This document shows positions 1 to 8,228 of a stretch of DNA of 64,000 nt, piece by piece. Below the pieces are notes generated by a model. It did not search any database, was not told the DNA's origin, and saw nothing but the letters and a program-made list of their open reading frames with translations. This DNA comes from Streptomyces geranii (lineage in GTDB: Bacteria; Actinomycetota; Actinomycetes; Streptomycetales; Streptomycetaceae). Position 1 is the stretch's first letter, and every line of letters starts with the position of its first letter. Made by a program: the position numbers and the translations under genes. Location of the stretch: NCBI RefSeq assembly GCF_002954775.1, contig NZ_PJME01000014.1:141795-205794 (forward strand), given 5' to 3'.

Positions 1-2
1 GA

Positions 3-1334
3 TGGGGCTCGGTCCGGATCGTCGGGCTCGCGGTGCTGGGGGTCGTCCTCGCCTTCGTCTTCGTCCGCGTCGAGCGGCGGGCCGCCGAGCCCGTCCTGCC
101 GCTCAAGCTGTTCCGGCTGCGCACCTTCACCCTCACCGCCGTCATCAGCTTCATCGTCGGTTTCGCCATGTTCGGCGCGATGACCTATCTGCCGACCTTC
201 CTCCAGGTCGTCCACGGCGTCTCCCCGACGATGTCCGGCGTGCACATGCTGCCGATGGTGTTCGGGCTGCTCGTCGCCTCCACCGCCTCCGGCCAGATCG
301 TCAGCCGCACCGGCCGCTGGAAGGTCTTCCCCATCGCGGGCACCGGCGTCACCGCCCTCGGCCTCCTCCTGCTCCACCGGCTCGACGAGCACAGCTCCAC
401 CGCCGAGATGAGCGCCTACTTCCTCGTCTTCGGCATCGGCCTCGGCCTGGTCATGCAGGTCCTCGTGCTGATCGTGCAGAACGCGGTCTCGTACGCCGAC
501 CTGGGCGTCGCCACCTCCGGCGCCACCTTCTTCCGCTCCATCGGCGCCTCCTTCGGCGTAGCCGTCTTCGGTACGGTCTTCGCGAGCCGCCTCGGCGACA
601 AGCTCACCGACGCCTTCCGGGGGGCCCAACTGCCCACCGGGGTCTCGGTGGACGCCCTGGAGTCCGACCCGCGCGGCCTCGCCGCCCTTCCCTCGGCGCT
701 GCGCCCGGCCGCGCTGGAGGCGTACGCGTCCGCAATCACCGACGTCTTCCTGTACGCCGCCCCGGTCGCCGTCCTCGGCTTCGTCCTCGCCTGGTTCCTG
801 CGCGAGGACCGGCTGCGCGGCTCGGTGACCGCCCCCGACGTCACCGAGACCCTCGCCAGCAACCCCGTACAGCGGTCCTCCTACGACGAGGTGTGCCGCG
901 CCCTGTCCGTGCTCGGCACCCGCGAGGGGCGCCGCGAGATCTACCGGACGATCACCGAACGGGCCGGCTACGACCTCTACCCGGCGGCCAGTTGGCTGCT
1001 GCTGCGCATCCGGCGGTACGGCTGGGCGGAGCCCGCGGTGCTGGCCGAGCGCAGCTCCGTACCGCTCACCGTGATCATCGAGGCCGCCCGGCAGGTCGAG
1101 GAACGGCGGCTCGGGGTGCGCGAGGGGCTCGACATGGTCCTCACCGACGAGGGGCGCGAGGTCGCCGAACGGCTGGCGCGGGCCCGGGAGGAGTCCCTGG
1201 CCGAGCTGCTGGGCGACTGGTGGGGGCCTGACCGGCCCACCGACCTGGTCCAGCTGGTGAAGCTGCTCAACGAGGAGCTGTGCGGCTCGGACGCGGAGCA
1301 GCCGCACAACGGCTCGGCGGACAAGGCCGGTTGA
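3..1334 (+). CDS. MFS drug exporter (DHA2/EmrB type) with C-terminal MarR-like domain, 5'-truncated
   Basis: The gene enters from the left edge in an open frame (first whole codon at base 3), so its N-terminal half is missing. The visible part has about seven hydrophobic helices and the DHA2 landmarks around residues 60-200 (a V-x-S-P-T-x-S-G loop, and a TSGATFFRSIGASFGVA segment close to the C-terminal helices of EmrB/QacA exporters). After the last helix there is a soluble tail of about 160 residues (from about base 850) that reads as a winged-helix MarR-like fold: Y-D-E-V-C-R-A-L, then W-L-L-L-R-I-R-R-Y-G, and L-T-D-E-G-R-E-V-A near the wing. Such tailed exporters occur in Streptomyces. 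Proton-driven drug export is inferred; the substrate is unknown. It converges on the GNAT gene with a gap of only 3 bases. Confidence 0.85.
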   Translation, partial: WGSVRIVGLAVLGVVLAFVFVRVERRAAEPVLPLKLFRLRTFTLTAVISFIVGFAMFGAMTYLPTFLQVVHGVSPTMSGVHMLPMVFGLLVASTASGQIVSRTGRWKVFPIAGTGVTALGLLLLHRLDEHSSTAEMSAYFLVFGIGLGLVMQVLVLIVQNAVSYADLGVATSGATFFRSIGASFGVAVFGTVFASRLGDKLTDAFRGAQLPTGVSVDALESDPRGLAALPSALRPAALEAYASAITDVFLYAAPVAVLGFVLAWFLREDRLRGSVTAPDVTETLASNPVQRSSYDEVCRALSVLGTREGRREIYRTITERAGYDLYPAASWLLLRIRRYGWAEPAVLAERSSVPLTVIIEAARQVEERRLGVREGLDMVLTDEGREVAERLARAREESLAELLGDWWGPDRPTDLVQLVKLLNEELCGSDAEQPHNGSADKAG

Positions 1335-1337
1335 GGC

Positions 1338-1847
1338 TCAGCCGAGGCCGTCCGAACTCCTCAGGGTCTTCCGGAACCAGTGCTCCGCGTACTTGTCGTC
1401 GTTGTGGGGCCCGGTCTCCGTGTACCCCAGGCGCGCGTACAGGGCGCGTGCCTCGACCAGGTCGGCCCGGGTGTCGAGGACCAGGTGCCGGGCGCCGAGA
1501 ACCCGTGCCGCGTCCTCCGCCGCGGCCACGAGGAGCGCGGCGCCGCCCCTGCCCCGCATCCTCTCGTACAGGAAGACCCGGGTCAGCTCGGCGGTCGTGG
1601 CGTCGAGGAGCCGTACGCCCGCACTGCCCGCGGGCTCGCCCTTGTGCCGGGCGACAAGCAACCGCCCGCCCGGCGGGGCGAGTTCGGCGCCGGAGTGGGT
1701 CGCGACCTCCCGATCCAGCTCACCGGGGTCCGTGGGCCGGCCCTCGTGCAGGAGGTACCAGCGGTCGCTGACCTCCGTGTAGTACGCCCGCCAGAGCGCG
1801 ACGGCGATGGGGGAGTCGAAGGGTTCCGGGGCGACGGTCCAGGTCAT
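1338..1847 (-). CDS. GNAT family N-acetyltransferase
   Basis: A 169-residue protein with the GNAT acetyl-CoA binding region: V-F-L-Y-E-R-M-R-G-R-G-G-A-A-L-L is the beta4/alpha3 P-loop (R-x-x-G-x-G/A), followed by a V-L-D-T-R-A strand and the A-R-A-L-Y-A-R-L-G-Y-T-E-T-G-P motif that closes the fold. The acceptor substrate cannot be read from sequence. I take the ATG at 1847 because GGAGA lies 9 bases upstream; an in-frame ATG at 1856 is the alternative. The open frame runs further upstream to 2009, but that part has no GNAT character and overlaps the divergent gene at 1942. Confidence 0.85.
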   Translation of the reverse strand: MTWTVAPEPFDSPIAVALWRAYYTEVSDRWYLLHEGRPTDPGELDREVATHSGAELAPPGGRLLVARHKGEPAGSAGVRLLDATTAELTRVFLYERMRGRGGAALLVAAAEDAARVLGARHLVLDTRADLVEARALYARLGYTETGPHNDDKYAEHWFRKTLRSSDGLG

Positions 1848-1941
1848 GGGCGGCATTCTCCACCGGGTCGTTTGGGGAGCGGCTTCCGGGCAACTCGGTG
1901 ACTGAACCGGCCTGTTCGTCGAGGAAATCCGGAAGGCAGCC

Positions 1942-2541
1942 ATGTCCACACCAGTGCTCATCGTTCTGATCGTGATCGTCGTCGCGGTCCTCGCCGTCGG
2001 CGCGGTCACCCTGAACCGGCGGGCCGCCGGTAGTCACGGCCCACGCAGTCTGAAACGGCGCTTCGGGCCCGAGTACGACCGGGTCGTCTCCCGGCACGAC
2101 GGGGACACCAAGGCCGCCGACCGCGAACTCGCCGAGCGCGTCCAGCGCCACGGCGACCTGCGGGAACTGCCGTTGGAGCCCGCCGAGCGCGAACGCTTCG
2201 AGGCCCGCTGGGCAGCCGCCCAGGAGCATTTCGTCGAGTCGCCGCAGCAGGCGCTCGCCGATGTCGACCGGCTCCTCGCCGAGCTGGCCGGCGCCCGTGG
2301 CTTCCCGGACGGCGACCGGCACGCGGACCGCATCGACGCGCTCTCCGTGCACCACGCCCAGCATGTGCACGGCTACCGGCGCCTGCACGACGCGACCCAG
2401 GGGGAGCAGGCCGACACGGAGGAGATGCGCGAGGCGATGATCGACGCCCGGGCTCTCTTCGACGACCTGGTCAGCCAGCCGGAGCAGCACCGACCGAGGT
2501 CGAAGTCACGGCACAACAAGCTTCAATTGAAGGGGAGTTGA
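1942..2541 (+). CDS. Conserved membrane-anchored hypothetical protein
   Basis: 199 residues. Residues 5-25 form one strongly hydrophobic helix (VLIVLIVIVVAVLAVGAV), followed by a charged, helical, Glu/Arg/Asp-rich soluble part with no cysteines and no catalytic motif I know. The soluble part contains F-G-P-E-Y-D-R-V-V and R-R-L-H-D-A-T-Q-G patterns seen in small conserved actinobacterial proteins of unknown function. GGAAGG precedes the ATG. It is probably coexpressed with the next gene, whose ribosome site overlaps its stop. No function is assigned. Confidence 0.8.
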   Translation: MSTPVLIVLIVIVVAVLAVGAVTLNRRAAGSHGPRSLKRRFGPEYDRVVSRHDGDTKAADRELAERVQRHGDLRELPLEPAERERFEARWAAAQEHFVESPQQALADVDRLLAELAGARGFPDGDRHADRIDALSVHHAQHVHGYRRLHDATQGEQADTEEMREAMIDARALFDDLVSQPEQHRPRSKSRHNKLQLKGS

Positions 2542-2546
2542 CCCAC

Positions 2547-3209
2547 ATGGCGGACATCGAGAACCGTGACGTGAAGAAGCTGGACGCCCAGCAGCAGGAC
2601 TCACGGCAGCAGCAGGACCCGAGGCAGTCGGACACCCGGCAGCCGAACTCCGAGAGGCCCGGCGCCGAGCGGGCGGGTACCGAGCGGCCCGACAGTGACA
2701 AGTCGGACTCCGGGAAGCCGGACATCGCGCGGTCGGACGGCGAGAGGGCTCGCACCGACCGGGCGGCCACCGAGCGCGTGGCCACCGGGCGGCCCGAGGC
2801 GGGCAAGACGCACGGCGGCGCTCCCGTCGTACCGCCGCCGTCCGCCGCACCCGCGCCCGTCAGGCCGTCGGTGGACGGGGCCGACCGGGCCGACCGGGCC
2901 GACCGGGCCTCCGGTCAGTCGTCGCACGGGATGGCGCTGCTCGCGCAGGACGAGCGGGACAAGCTCACGCTCCGGCTGCAGCACGCCGTCTCCGGGTTCG
3001 TGGACGGGCCCAAGGACTCCGTCGAGGAGGCCGACCGTGTGCTCGCCGAGGTCGCCGAGCGGTTCACGGAGGCGGTGGAGCGCACTCGTCGTACCGTGCG
3101 CGGGTCCTGGCAGTCCGGCGGTGGCGCCGCCGGCGACAGCGACACCGAGAAGCTCCGGCTCGCCCTGCGCGACTACCGCGAACTGGCGGAACGCCTGCTC
3201 CACAGCTGA
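2547..3209 (+). CDS. Hypothetical protein, disordered N-terminus and helical C-terminus
   Basis: 220 residues. The first 130 are low-complexity, rich in Gln, Arg, Asp, Ser and Pro, with repeated D-T-R-Q, E-R-x-x-A/T and a triple D-R-A stretch (three 9-base direct repeats near 2877-2906). The last 90 residues look folded and helical (ARDERDKL-type start, then H-A-V-S-G-F-V-D-G-P and T-R-R-T-V-R-G-S-W). The true start is the ATG at 2547, with GGGGAG 9 bases upstream; an in-frame TTG at 2538 is less likely. The gene follows the membrane-anchored gene after 5 bases, so the two likely form an operon. Function unknown. Confidence 0.75.
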   Translation: MADIENRDVKKLDAQQQDSRQQQDPRQSDTRQPNSERPGAERAGTERPDSDKSDSGKPDIARSDGERARTDRAATERVATGRPEAGKTHGGAPVVPPPSAAPAPVRPSVDGADRADRADRASGQSSHGMALLAQDERDKLTLRLQHAVSGFVDGPKDSVEEADRVLAEVAERFTEAVERTRRTVRGSWQSGGGAAGDSDTEKLRLALRDYRELAERLLHS

Positions 3210-3233
3210 GCCGGCCGCACCCCCGCTTCGCCG

Positions 3234-3638
3234 CTACTCCGCCCGCGCCTCCCGCCACTGCCGTACGACCTCGTCGATGTCGTACGGCTTGAGACCCAGC
3301 GGGGGGCCGGGCGGCGGCTTGAACATCATGTCGCGGATCTTGGCGTTGATCTCCGTCACGATCCGGCGCACCGCCCCCTCCGAGGGGGCTTTGTGCGCTG
3401 CCGCGAGCGCGTCCTCCGCCTCCTTGCGCAGGGCCAGCGTCGGCGGCAGCACGGAGAGGCCCTCGCGGGCCATCTTCTGCTTGACCCACCACAGTTCGTC
3501 GTACGACGTGTCAGGACCGTCGGCCAGTGGCTTGCCCGCTCCGGGCAGCTCGGCGAACTCCCCGCGGGCCTCCGCCTCGCGGATCTGTCGGTCGACCCAG
3601 GTCTCGAAACTCACACCAGGCGGTTTGCGATCGGTCAT
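3234..3638 (-). CDS. DUF1992 (DnaJ-homolog C28-like) domain protein
   Basis: 134 residues covering the DUF1992 domain: an S-F-E-T-W-V-D-R-Q-I-R-E-A start, the hallmark G-E-F-A-E-L-P-G-A-G-K-P-L segment, then a Leu-Pro-P-T-L-A-L-R-K-E motif and the closing N-A-K-I-R-D helix. These small proteins are widespread in bacteria and resemble the conserved domain of DNAJC28; their role is unknown. I choose the ATG at 3638 because the domain begins right after it; the longer open frame to 3734 adds an unrelated Arg-rich stretch. It is convergent with the gene ending at 3209. Confidence 0.88.
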   Translation of the reverse strand: MTDRKPPGVSFETWVDRQIREAEARGEFAELPGAGKPLADGPDTSYDELWWVKQKMAREGLSVLPPTLALRKEAEDALAAAHKAPSEGAVRRIVTEINAKIRDMMFKPPPGPPLGLKPYDIDEVVRQWREARAE

Positions 3639-3748
3639 GTGTCCATTGTGCCGGACCTTGCCCGACCCGACGATGGGACGAATTATCATGCGGCGGCGGT
3701 GCGTCAACATTGCTGCCGTACAGGAATTGCTCATCTGAAGGAGCGCAC

Positions 3749-4141
3749 GTGCTCGAACTCACCATGGCTACCGTCTCAGGGACGGACGCCGGCGCCACGG
3801 CCGGCATGCTCATGGCCGAGGCGCCCAGCGAACCGGGGGCCATCATGCGGGTGGGCAGGGACAAGGCAGTGTGCCGTCTCGTCACCCCGGACGACTGGCT
3901 GTTCGTCTCAAGGGTCCATCTGGAGTTCCTGTGCGGCCCCGACAACACCTGGCATCTCTCCTGGCTGCAGGGCTCGCAGCCCGACCCGTCCTCGGAAGTC
4001 CGCCTGGTGGTGGGCGAGTACGCCCAGACCGTGCCGTACGGCGGGAGCGTGCCGCTGCCCCGGGGCGGGGCCGGCGAGATCATCGTCCAGGACCGCACCG
4101 GGCCGCGCAGCGTCAACGTGGGCTTCTACCACGAGGGTTGA
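3749..4141 (+). CDS. FHA-domain protein
   Basis: 130 residues. The middle carries a forkhead-associated (phosphothreonine-binding) pattern: R-V-G-R-D-K (the G-R of the first loop), then F-V-S-R-V-H-L-E-F (the S-R/x-x-H phosphopeptide-binding loop), W-H-L-S-W strands and a late V-P-Y-G-G-S-V-P-L turn. FHA proteins read out Ser/Thr kinase signalling, and two such kinases lie downstream in this window, but no link is shown. The start is the GTG at 3749, with GAAGGAG ending 5 bases upstream; the ATG at 3764 is the alternative. Confidence 0.75.
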   Translation: MLELTMATVSGTDAGATAGMLMAEAPSEPGAIMRVGRDKAVCRLVTPDDWLFVSRVHLEFLCGPDNTWHLSWLQGSQPDPSSEVRLVVGEYAQTVPYGGSVPLPRGGAGEIIVQDRTGPRSVNVGFYHEG

Positions 4142-4163
4142 GACCAGGGCCCAGGGCTCCCGG

Positions 4164-4835
4164 TTACGCCACGACCCGCGCCAGCGCGAAGCCGTCGTAC
4201 CCCTTGCTGCCCACCGTCTGGATCGCCGTGCCGCTCAACCTCGGGTGGTCGGCGATGAGTTGGAGGGCGGCGCGGGTGCCGCGCACGCTCGGGTCGGCGG
4301 AGTCCGCGTCGGTCACCTCGCCGCCGCGGACCACGTTGTCGACGATGATCAGGCTGCCGGTGGTGGTCAGCCGCAGCGCCCACTCCACGTAGTGCGGGTT
4401 GTTGACCTTGTCGGCGTCGATGAAGACCAGGTCGAAGGGCTCGGGGTTCTCGTCGGCCAGCTTGGGCAGCGACTCCAGGGCGGGACCCGTGCGCACCTCG
4501 GCGATGGCGTCGAGGCCCGCGCGGGCGAGGTTGCGGCGGGCGACCTCGGCGTGCTTCCCGTCGTACTCCAGGGTGACCAGCCGGCCGTCGGCCGGGAGCG
4601 CGCGGCCCAGCCAGATGGTGCTGTAGCCGCCGAGGGTGCCGATCTCCAGGATCGTGCGGGCGCCCTGGAGCTGGGCGAGGAGCTGGAGCAGCTTGCCCTG
4701 GTTCGGGGCGACGTTGATGGGCGGCAGTCCCGCCGCGTCGCTGTCGCGCAGCGCCGCTTCCAGGGTGTCGTCCGCCGGGGCCAGGAGGCCGGCGAAGTAG
4801 TCGTCGACGTCATCCCAGCGCTGGGACTCGCTCAT
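4164..4835 (-). CDS. O-methyltransferase, family 3 (CCoAOMT-like)
   Basis: 223 residues, the usual length for family 3 O-methyltransferases (catechol/caffeoyl-CoA type). The SAM motif I reads I-L-E-I-G-T-L-G-G-Y-S-T at about residue 62. The metal-binding region is D-L-V-F-I-D-A-D-K-V-N-N (about 135), followed by I-I-V-D-N-V-V-R-G-G (about 160). Methylation of a catechol-like hydroxyl with Mg2+ is inferred from family; the substrate is unknown. Convergent with the FHA gene. Confidence 0.9.
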   Translation of the reverse strand: MSESQRWDDVDDYFAGLLAPADDTLEAALRDSDAAGLPPINVAPNQGKLLQLLAQLQGARTILEIGTLGGYSTIWLGRALPADGRLVTLEYDGKHAEVARRNLARAGLDAIAEVRTGPALESLPKLADENPEPFDLVFIDADKVNNPHYVEWALRLTTTGSLIIVDNVVRGGEVTDADSADPSVRGTRAALQLIADHPRLSGTAIQTVGSKGYDGFALARVVA

Positions 4836-4855
4836 GAGAGTCGTACCTTCCGGTC

Positions 4856-4902
4856 GTGACCGGCGTGACCGGCGTGATCGGGGTGATCAGGGTGATCGGG
4901 GT
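4856..4902. repeat. Five imperfect 9-base tandem repeats
   Basis: Units GTGACCGGC x2, GTGATCGGG, GTGATCAGG, GTGATCGGG run head to tail directly upstream of the O-methyltransferase start (4835) and downstream of the metallophosphoesterase stop (4952). The copies are non-coding in this gap. They may affect promoter spacing or be slippage debris. Confidence 0.8.
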
Positions 4903-4951
4903 GCGAAGTACGCAGTGTGTGTCCAAGTGTGTGCCGAAAGTGTGAACCGCG

Positions 4952-5833
4952 TCAGTCGTGGCCCTCGCGGGCGATCACTTCCCTGATCCGCGCCGCGTCG
5001 AGTTCGTAGACCGTCTCGCCCGCGCGCGGGTCGCGGGCGTGCAGCGTGTGGAAGAGCGGGCCGTGCGGCGACCCCAGGTCGACGAGCGTGGCCGAGGCCC
5101 CGCGCACCGCCCGTTCGGTGCCCGCCGGGCCGGTCAGGTCGACCCGGTTGTACACGCCAGGCGTGACCCACACCGGCACCGCCTCCAGGAAGCCCATGAT
5201 CTGGAGGTGGAAGTGCCCGCACAGGATGAGTCGTACGTCGCTGCCACGCACGGCGTCGGCCAGGTCCGCCGGGTCGGCCAGCCCGAGGGCCCGCTGGAGC
5301 GGGTTGTCGAGGGTGATCGGCGGATGGTGCAGGACGACTGTGGTGCCGTGCGGCGCGGGGGTGCGCAACAGCTCGCGCAGCCAGTCGAGTTGGGCGGCGC
5401 CGAGGCGGCCGTACACCTTGCCGGGGACGAGCGAGTCGAGGGTGACCATCCGATGCCCGTCGACGGTGCTCGCCGCCGCCAACTCGCCGCCGGGGGAGGT
5501 GAGTCGGAGGTCGGCCCGGTCGCCGCCCGCCGGATCGAGATGCCCGCTGCCCAGCACTTTCGCGAAGGCGCCGCGCTCGTCGTGGTTGCCGGTGGTGCAG
5601 AACACGGGGATGCCCCGCTCCCGGGCGAACCCGCCCACGAGGTCCCGTACGACCGTGTACTCCTCGGCGGCTCCGCTGTCCGCGAGATCCCCGCTGACGA
5701 CGACGGCCCCGAGCCCGGCGAGCTGCCCCGCGTCGGCCAGCATCCGGCGGAGCGACGCGGTGGTGTCGACGCCGTGGCGGTTGGGGGCGCCGGCGTGATC
5801 GATGTGCGTGTCGGAGAGATGCAGGATGCGCAT
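4952..5833 (-). CDS. Metallophosphoesterase (CpdA-like cyclic nucleotide phosphodiesterase family)
   Basis: 293 residues with all calcineurin-like metal motifs in order: L-S-D-T-H-I-D-H at residue 6 (D-x-H), G-D-L-A-D-S-G (about 48), T-G-N-H-D-E-R (about 83), L-H-H-P-P-I (about 170) and L-C-G-H-F-H-L-Q (about 205). Order and length match class III phosphodiesterases of the CpdA/Rv0805 kind. Whether the substrate is cAMP or another phosphodiester cannot be told. The ATG at 5833 opens directly into the first metal motif, which fixes the start. Confidence 0.9.
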   Translation of the reverse strand: MRILHLSDTHIDHAGAPNRHGVDTTASLRRMLADAGQLAGLGAVVVSGDLADSGAAEEYTVVRDLVGGFARERGIPVFCTTGNHDERGAFAKVLGSGHLDPAGGDRADLRLTSPGGELAAASTVDGHRMVTLDSLVPGKVYGRLGAAQLDWLRELLRTPAPHGTTVVLHHPPITLDNPLQRALGLADPADLADAVRGSDVRLILCGHFHLQIMGFLEAVPVWVTPGVYNRVDLTGPAGTERAVRGASATLVDLGSPHGPLFHTLHARDPRAGETVYELDAARIREVIAREGHD

Positions 5834-6142
5834 CCCGCCGACGCTACTCCCGGTGCCCGGCCGACCACGATCGTCTTTGGGCCGAGGCTGTCCGTTCCGG
5901 CATGAAAGCGGACGGTTTCTCGCCTCTGTGCGATCTGTGGCGGTGCCGGGGGAGGGAACCCCGCCCCAGGCCGACTATCGTCGTCCGGACGAAAGCCAGG
6001 GGTCCCTCAGGTAAAGAGGGGGTTGCTCGCGTCCTTCATCGGAGGCAGTGCGATTCTCTAGGGATTCGTACAGGATGAGACGCGTGGGACAGACGGTGCC
6101 CATGGGGCGTATGGGACGAACGGGGCGGGAGGCCTACGGCGC
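5834..6142. other. Divergent intergenic region, no gene seen
   Basis: About 310 bases between the metallophosphoesterase and the GT87/PAP2 gene, which diverge here. It should hold both promoters. I see no long palindrome or hairpin and no small open frame with a good ribosome site. GGGAGG at 6127-6132 is the ribosome site of the downstream GTG. Confidence 0.5.
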
Positions 6143-8206
6143 GTGGCGAACGCAGAGCACGGTGGTGGAGCGGGAGGTGCCTTCGGAGTGGGCGCCGCCG
6201 GGGCGGCGCAGGCACGGCTGAAGGCGGCCCGTGCGGCGCTGTGGCTCGTCGTCGCCGTCCTCGCGGCACGGCAGGTGGCCGCAGTCCTCAGCACCCCGAA
6301 GGCGGACCGGCTCACGGATCTGGAGACCTGGGTCGGGACCAACGGCGTCCTGCATGTCAACGGCTCGCTCTACGACTCCACGCAGTTCACCGGCACCCCC
6401 TTCGGCGGACTCGTCCTCAAGCCCCTCACCCGCGCCGCCGAGCAGGCCCTCGGCTGGGGCTGGACCTTCGGCACCCTGCTCCTGGTCGTCGCCCTCGGCG
6501 TGGTCGCCGCCCGCGCCCTGCCGCAGCCCGTGAGCCGCCGTACGGCGCTGCTAGCCGCGCCCGTCGCCATCAGCCTGCTGATGCTGTCGCTGCCCGTGCG
6601 CAACACCCTGCACCTTGGCCAGACCAGCATCATCCCCGTCCTCCTCGTCCTGCTCGGCTGCTTCGTCGCCCGTGAGGAACGCGCCGCCGGTGCCCTCATC
6701 GGCCTCGCGGCGGCCCTCCAGCCCACCGTGCTGCTCTTCGCGCCGCTGCTGTACTTCACCGGCCGACGCCGGGCCGCCGCCTCCGCCGGGATCACCTTCG
6801 CCGCCTGCACCGCGCTCGCGTGGGTCACCATGGCGGACGACTCGTACACCTACTGGGTCCACCACATGGGCGGCGTCGGACTCGGCGGCGCCGCCGACGA
6901 CCTCGCCAACCAGTCCCTGCACGGCGCGCTGCTGCGGCTCGGCGTCGAGGGGCCGCTCGAAATCACCCTGTTCCTCGTGCTCGGCGCGGGCGTCGCCGTC
7001 CTCGGGCTGCGGCGGGCCGTGCGGTACGCGCGGGACGGGCAGCTGCTGCTCGCCGTCGCGATCACCGGGTGCGCCGCCATCGCCGTGTCCCCGACCACCT
7101 GGCAGCACCAGCTGCTGTGGCTGCTGCTCGCGGTCGTCGGGCGGGTCGGCAAGCGGGCCTCCGACCGCTACATGTGGCCGGTCGCCGTCATCATCGTGAT
7201 GACGCTGCCCGCCAAGATGGTCATCCCGAACATGGGCGCGCTGCACCCGGTCCGGGACAACGTCGTACTGCTCGCCGCGGTCGCCGCCGCGACCGTTGTG
7301 CCGTTCCTGTCCCGCACCTCGGAGCACTACCGCTCACCGGTGCCGACGGACTACGCCGCGCCGGTCCCGGCCCGCTTCGGCTGGGTGCCGCTGCTGCCGT
7401 TCATGCGGCGGGTGCTCACGCGGCCCAACCTGCTGCTCGAACTGCTGCTGATCCGGGTCACGTACGCCGCCTACCAGAAGGTCCGGCTCGCCGCGACCGG
7501 CGGGACGACCACGGGCGGGCGGTCCACCGCCGAGGCGCACGGCCACGAGATCCACGACATCGAGAAGTTCCTGCACATCGACATCGAGCACTGGGTCAAC
7601 CACACGGTCGTGAAGATCGGCTGGCTGCGGGACTTCTTCGACTTCTACTACACGTCGTTCCACTTCGTGGTGCCGCTGACCGTGCTGGGGGTTCTGTACT
7701 GGCGGCGGCCGGTCGACTACCGGTGGGCGCGGGCGTCTCTCGGGTTCGCGACGCTGCTCGCGCTGGTCGGGTTCTGGCTGTATCCGCTGGCTCCGCCCCG
7801 GTTGATGCCGGGGCTGGGGATCATCGACACGGTGCACGGCGTGCAGGACTTTTCCAAGCCGGACTATGGGACTTTGACCGCGCTCACCAATCAGTACGCC
7901 GCGATGCCCTCGCTGCACTTCGGGTGGTCTTTGTGGTGTGGGCTGGTGATCGCGATCGTGGCGCCGAAGTGGTGGATGAAGGTTTTGGGGTTGCTGCATC
8001 CGTTGTTCACGGTGTCGGCGATCGTTGCTACCGGGAATCACTGGGTGTTGGACGCGGTGGGTGGGGCTGCGGTGGTTCTGGCCGGGTTCGGGCTGTCGTA
8101 TGCGTTCATGGGGCCGCGGGCTCGGGTGGGGGCGGGTGGTGAGGTTGTTCGTCGGGTGCCGGCCGGTGGGGGCTTGTCGCGCCCACGCGGCGGAGCCGCA
8201 CATTGA
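6143..8206 (+). CDS. Bifunctional GT87-type glycosyltransferase / PAP2 phosphatase membrane protein
   Basis: 687 residues, GTG start with GGGAGG 10 bases upstream. The first about 400 residues are a polytopic GT87 (polyprenyl-phosphomannose-dependent mannosyltransferase-like) unit with about nine helices. The last about 270 residues are a separate PAP2_3/AUR1-like unit with L-Y-P-L-A-P-P-R-L-M-P, then A-M-P-S-L-H-F-G-W-S (catalytic His) and G-N-H-W-V-L-D-A-V-G-G (His and Asp). In these fusions the two halves likely act in cell-envelope mannolipid or inositol-phospholipid metabolism; that is inference. From about base 7700 third-position GC falls (many T/G-ending codons). The last about 12 codons and the stop lie inside a Streptomyces-type intergenic repeat (8171-8228), so the tail is probably acquired sequence. 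Confidence 0.85.
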   Translation: MANAEHGGGAGGAFGVGAAGAAQARLKAARAALWLVVAVLAARQVAAVLSTPKADRLTDLETWVGTNGVLHVNGSLYDSTQFTGTPFGGLVLKPLTRAAEQALGWGWTFGTLLLVVALGVVAARALPQPVSRRTALLAAPVAISLLMLSLPVRNTLHLGQTSIIPVLLVLLGCFVAREERAAGALIGLAAALQPTVLLFAPLLYFTGRRRAAASAGITFAACTALAWVTMADDSYTYWVHHMGGVGLGGAADDLANQSLHGALLRLGVEGPLEITLFLVLGAGVAVLGLRRAVRYARDGQLLLAVAITGCAAIAVSPTTWQHQLLWLLLAVVGRVGKRASDRYMWPVAVIIVMTLPAKMVIPNMGALHPVRDNVVLLAAVAAATVVPFLSRTSEHYRSPVPTDYAAPVPARFGWVPLLPFMRRVLTRPNLLLELLLIRVTYAAYQKVRLAATGGTTTGGRSTAEAHGHEIHDIEKFLHIDIEHWVNHTVVKIGWLRDFFDFYYTSFHFVVPLTVLGVLYWRRPVDYRWARASLGFATLLALVGFWLYPLAPPRLMPGLGIIDTVHGVQDFSKPDYGTLTALTNQYAAMPSLHFGWSLWCGLVIAIVAPKWWMKVLGLLHPLFTVSAIVATGNHWVLDAVGGAAVVLAGFGLSYAFMGPRARVGAGGEVVRRVPAGGGLSRPRGGAAH

Positions 8207-8228
8207 TACAGCCCCGCGCCCCTAAAAA
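8171..8228. repeat. Streptomyces-type GC-rich interspersed repeat at a convergent gene end
   Basis: The segment with CGCCCACGCGGCGGAGCCG, a short hairpin and ACAGCCCCGCGCCCC resembles a repeat I recall from many Streptomyces intergenic regions. It supplies the last codons of the PAP2 fusion gene and the TAG stop (8222-8224) of the facing squalene/phytoene synthase gene. The identification as a family repeat rests on memory. Confidence 0.6.

Noticed and set aside
2877..2906. Triple gaccgggcc direct repeat as a regulatory repeat
   Set aside because: It lies inside a coding frame and simply encodes a D-R-A repeat in a disordered region.
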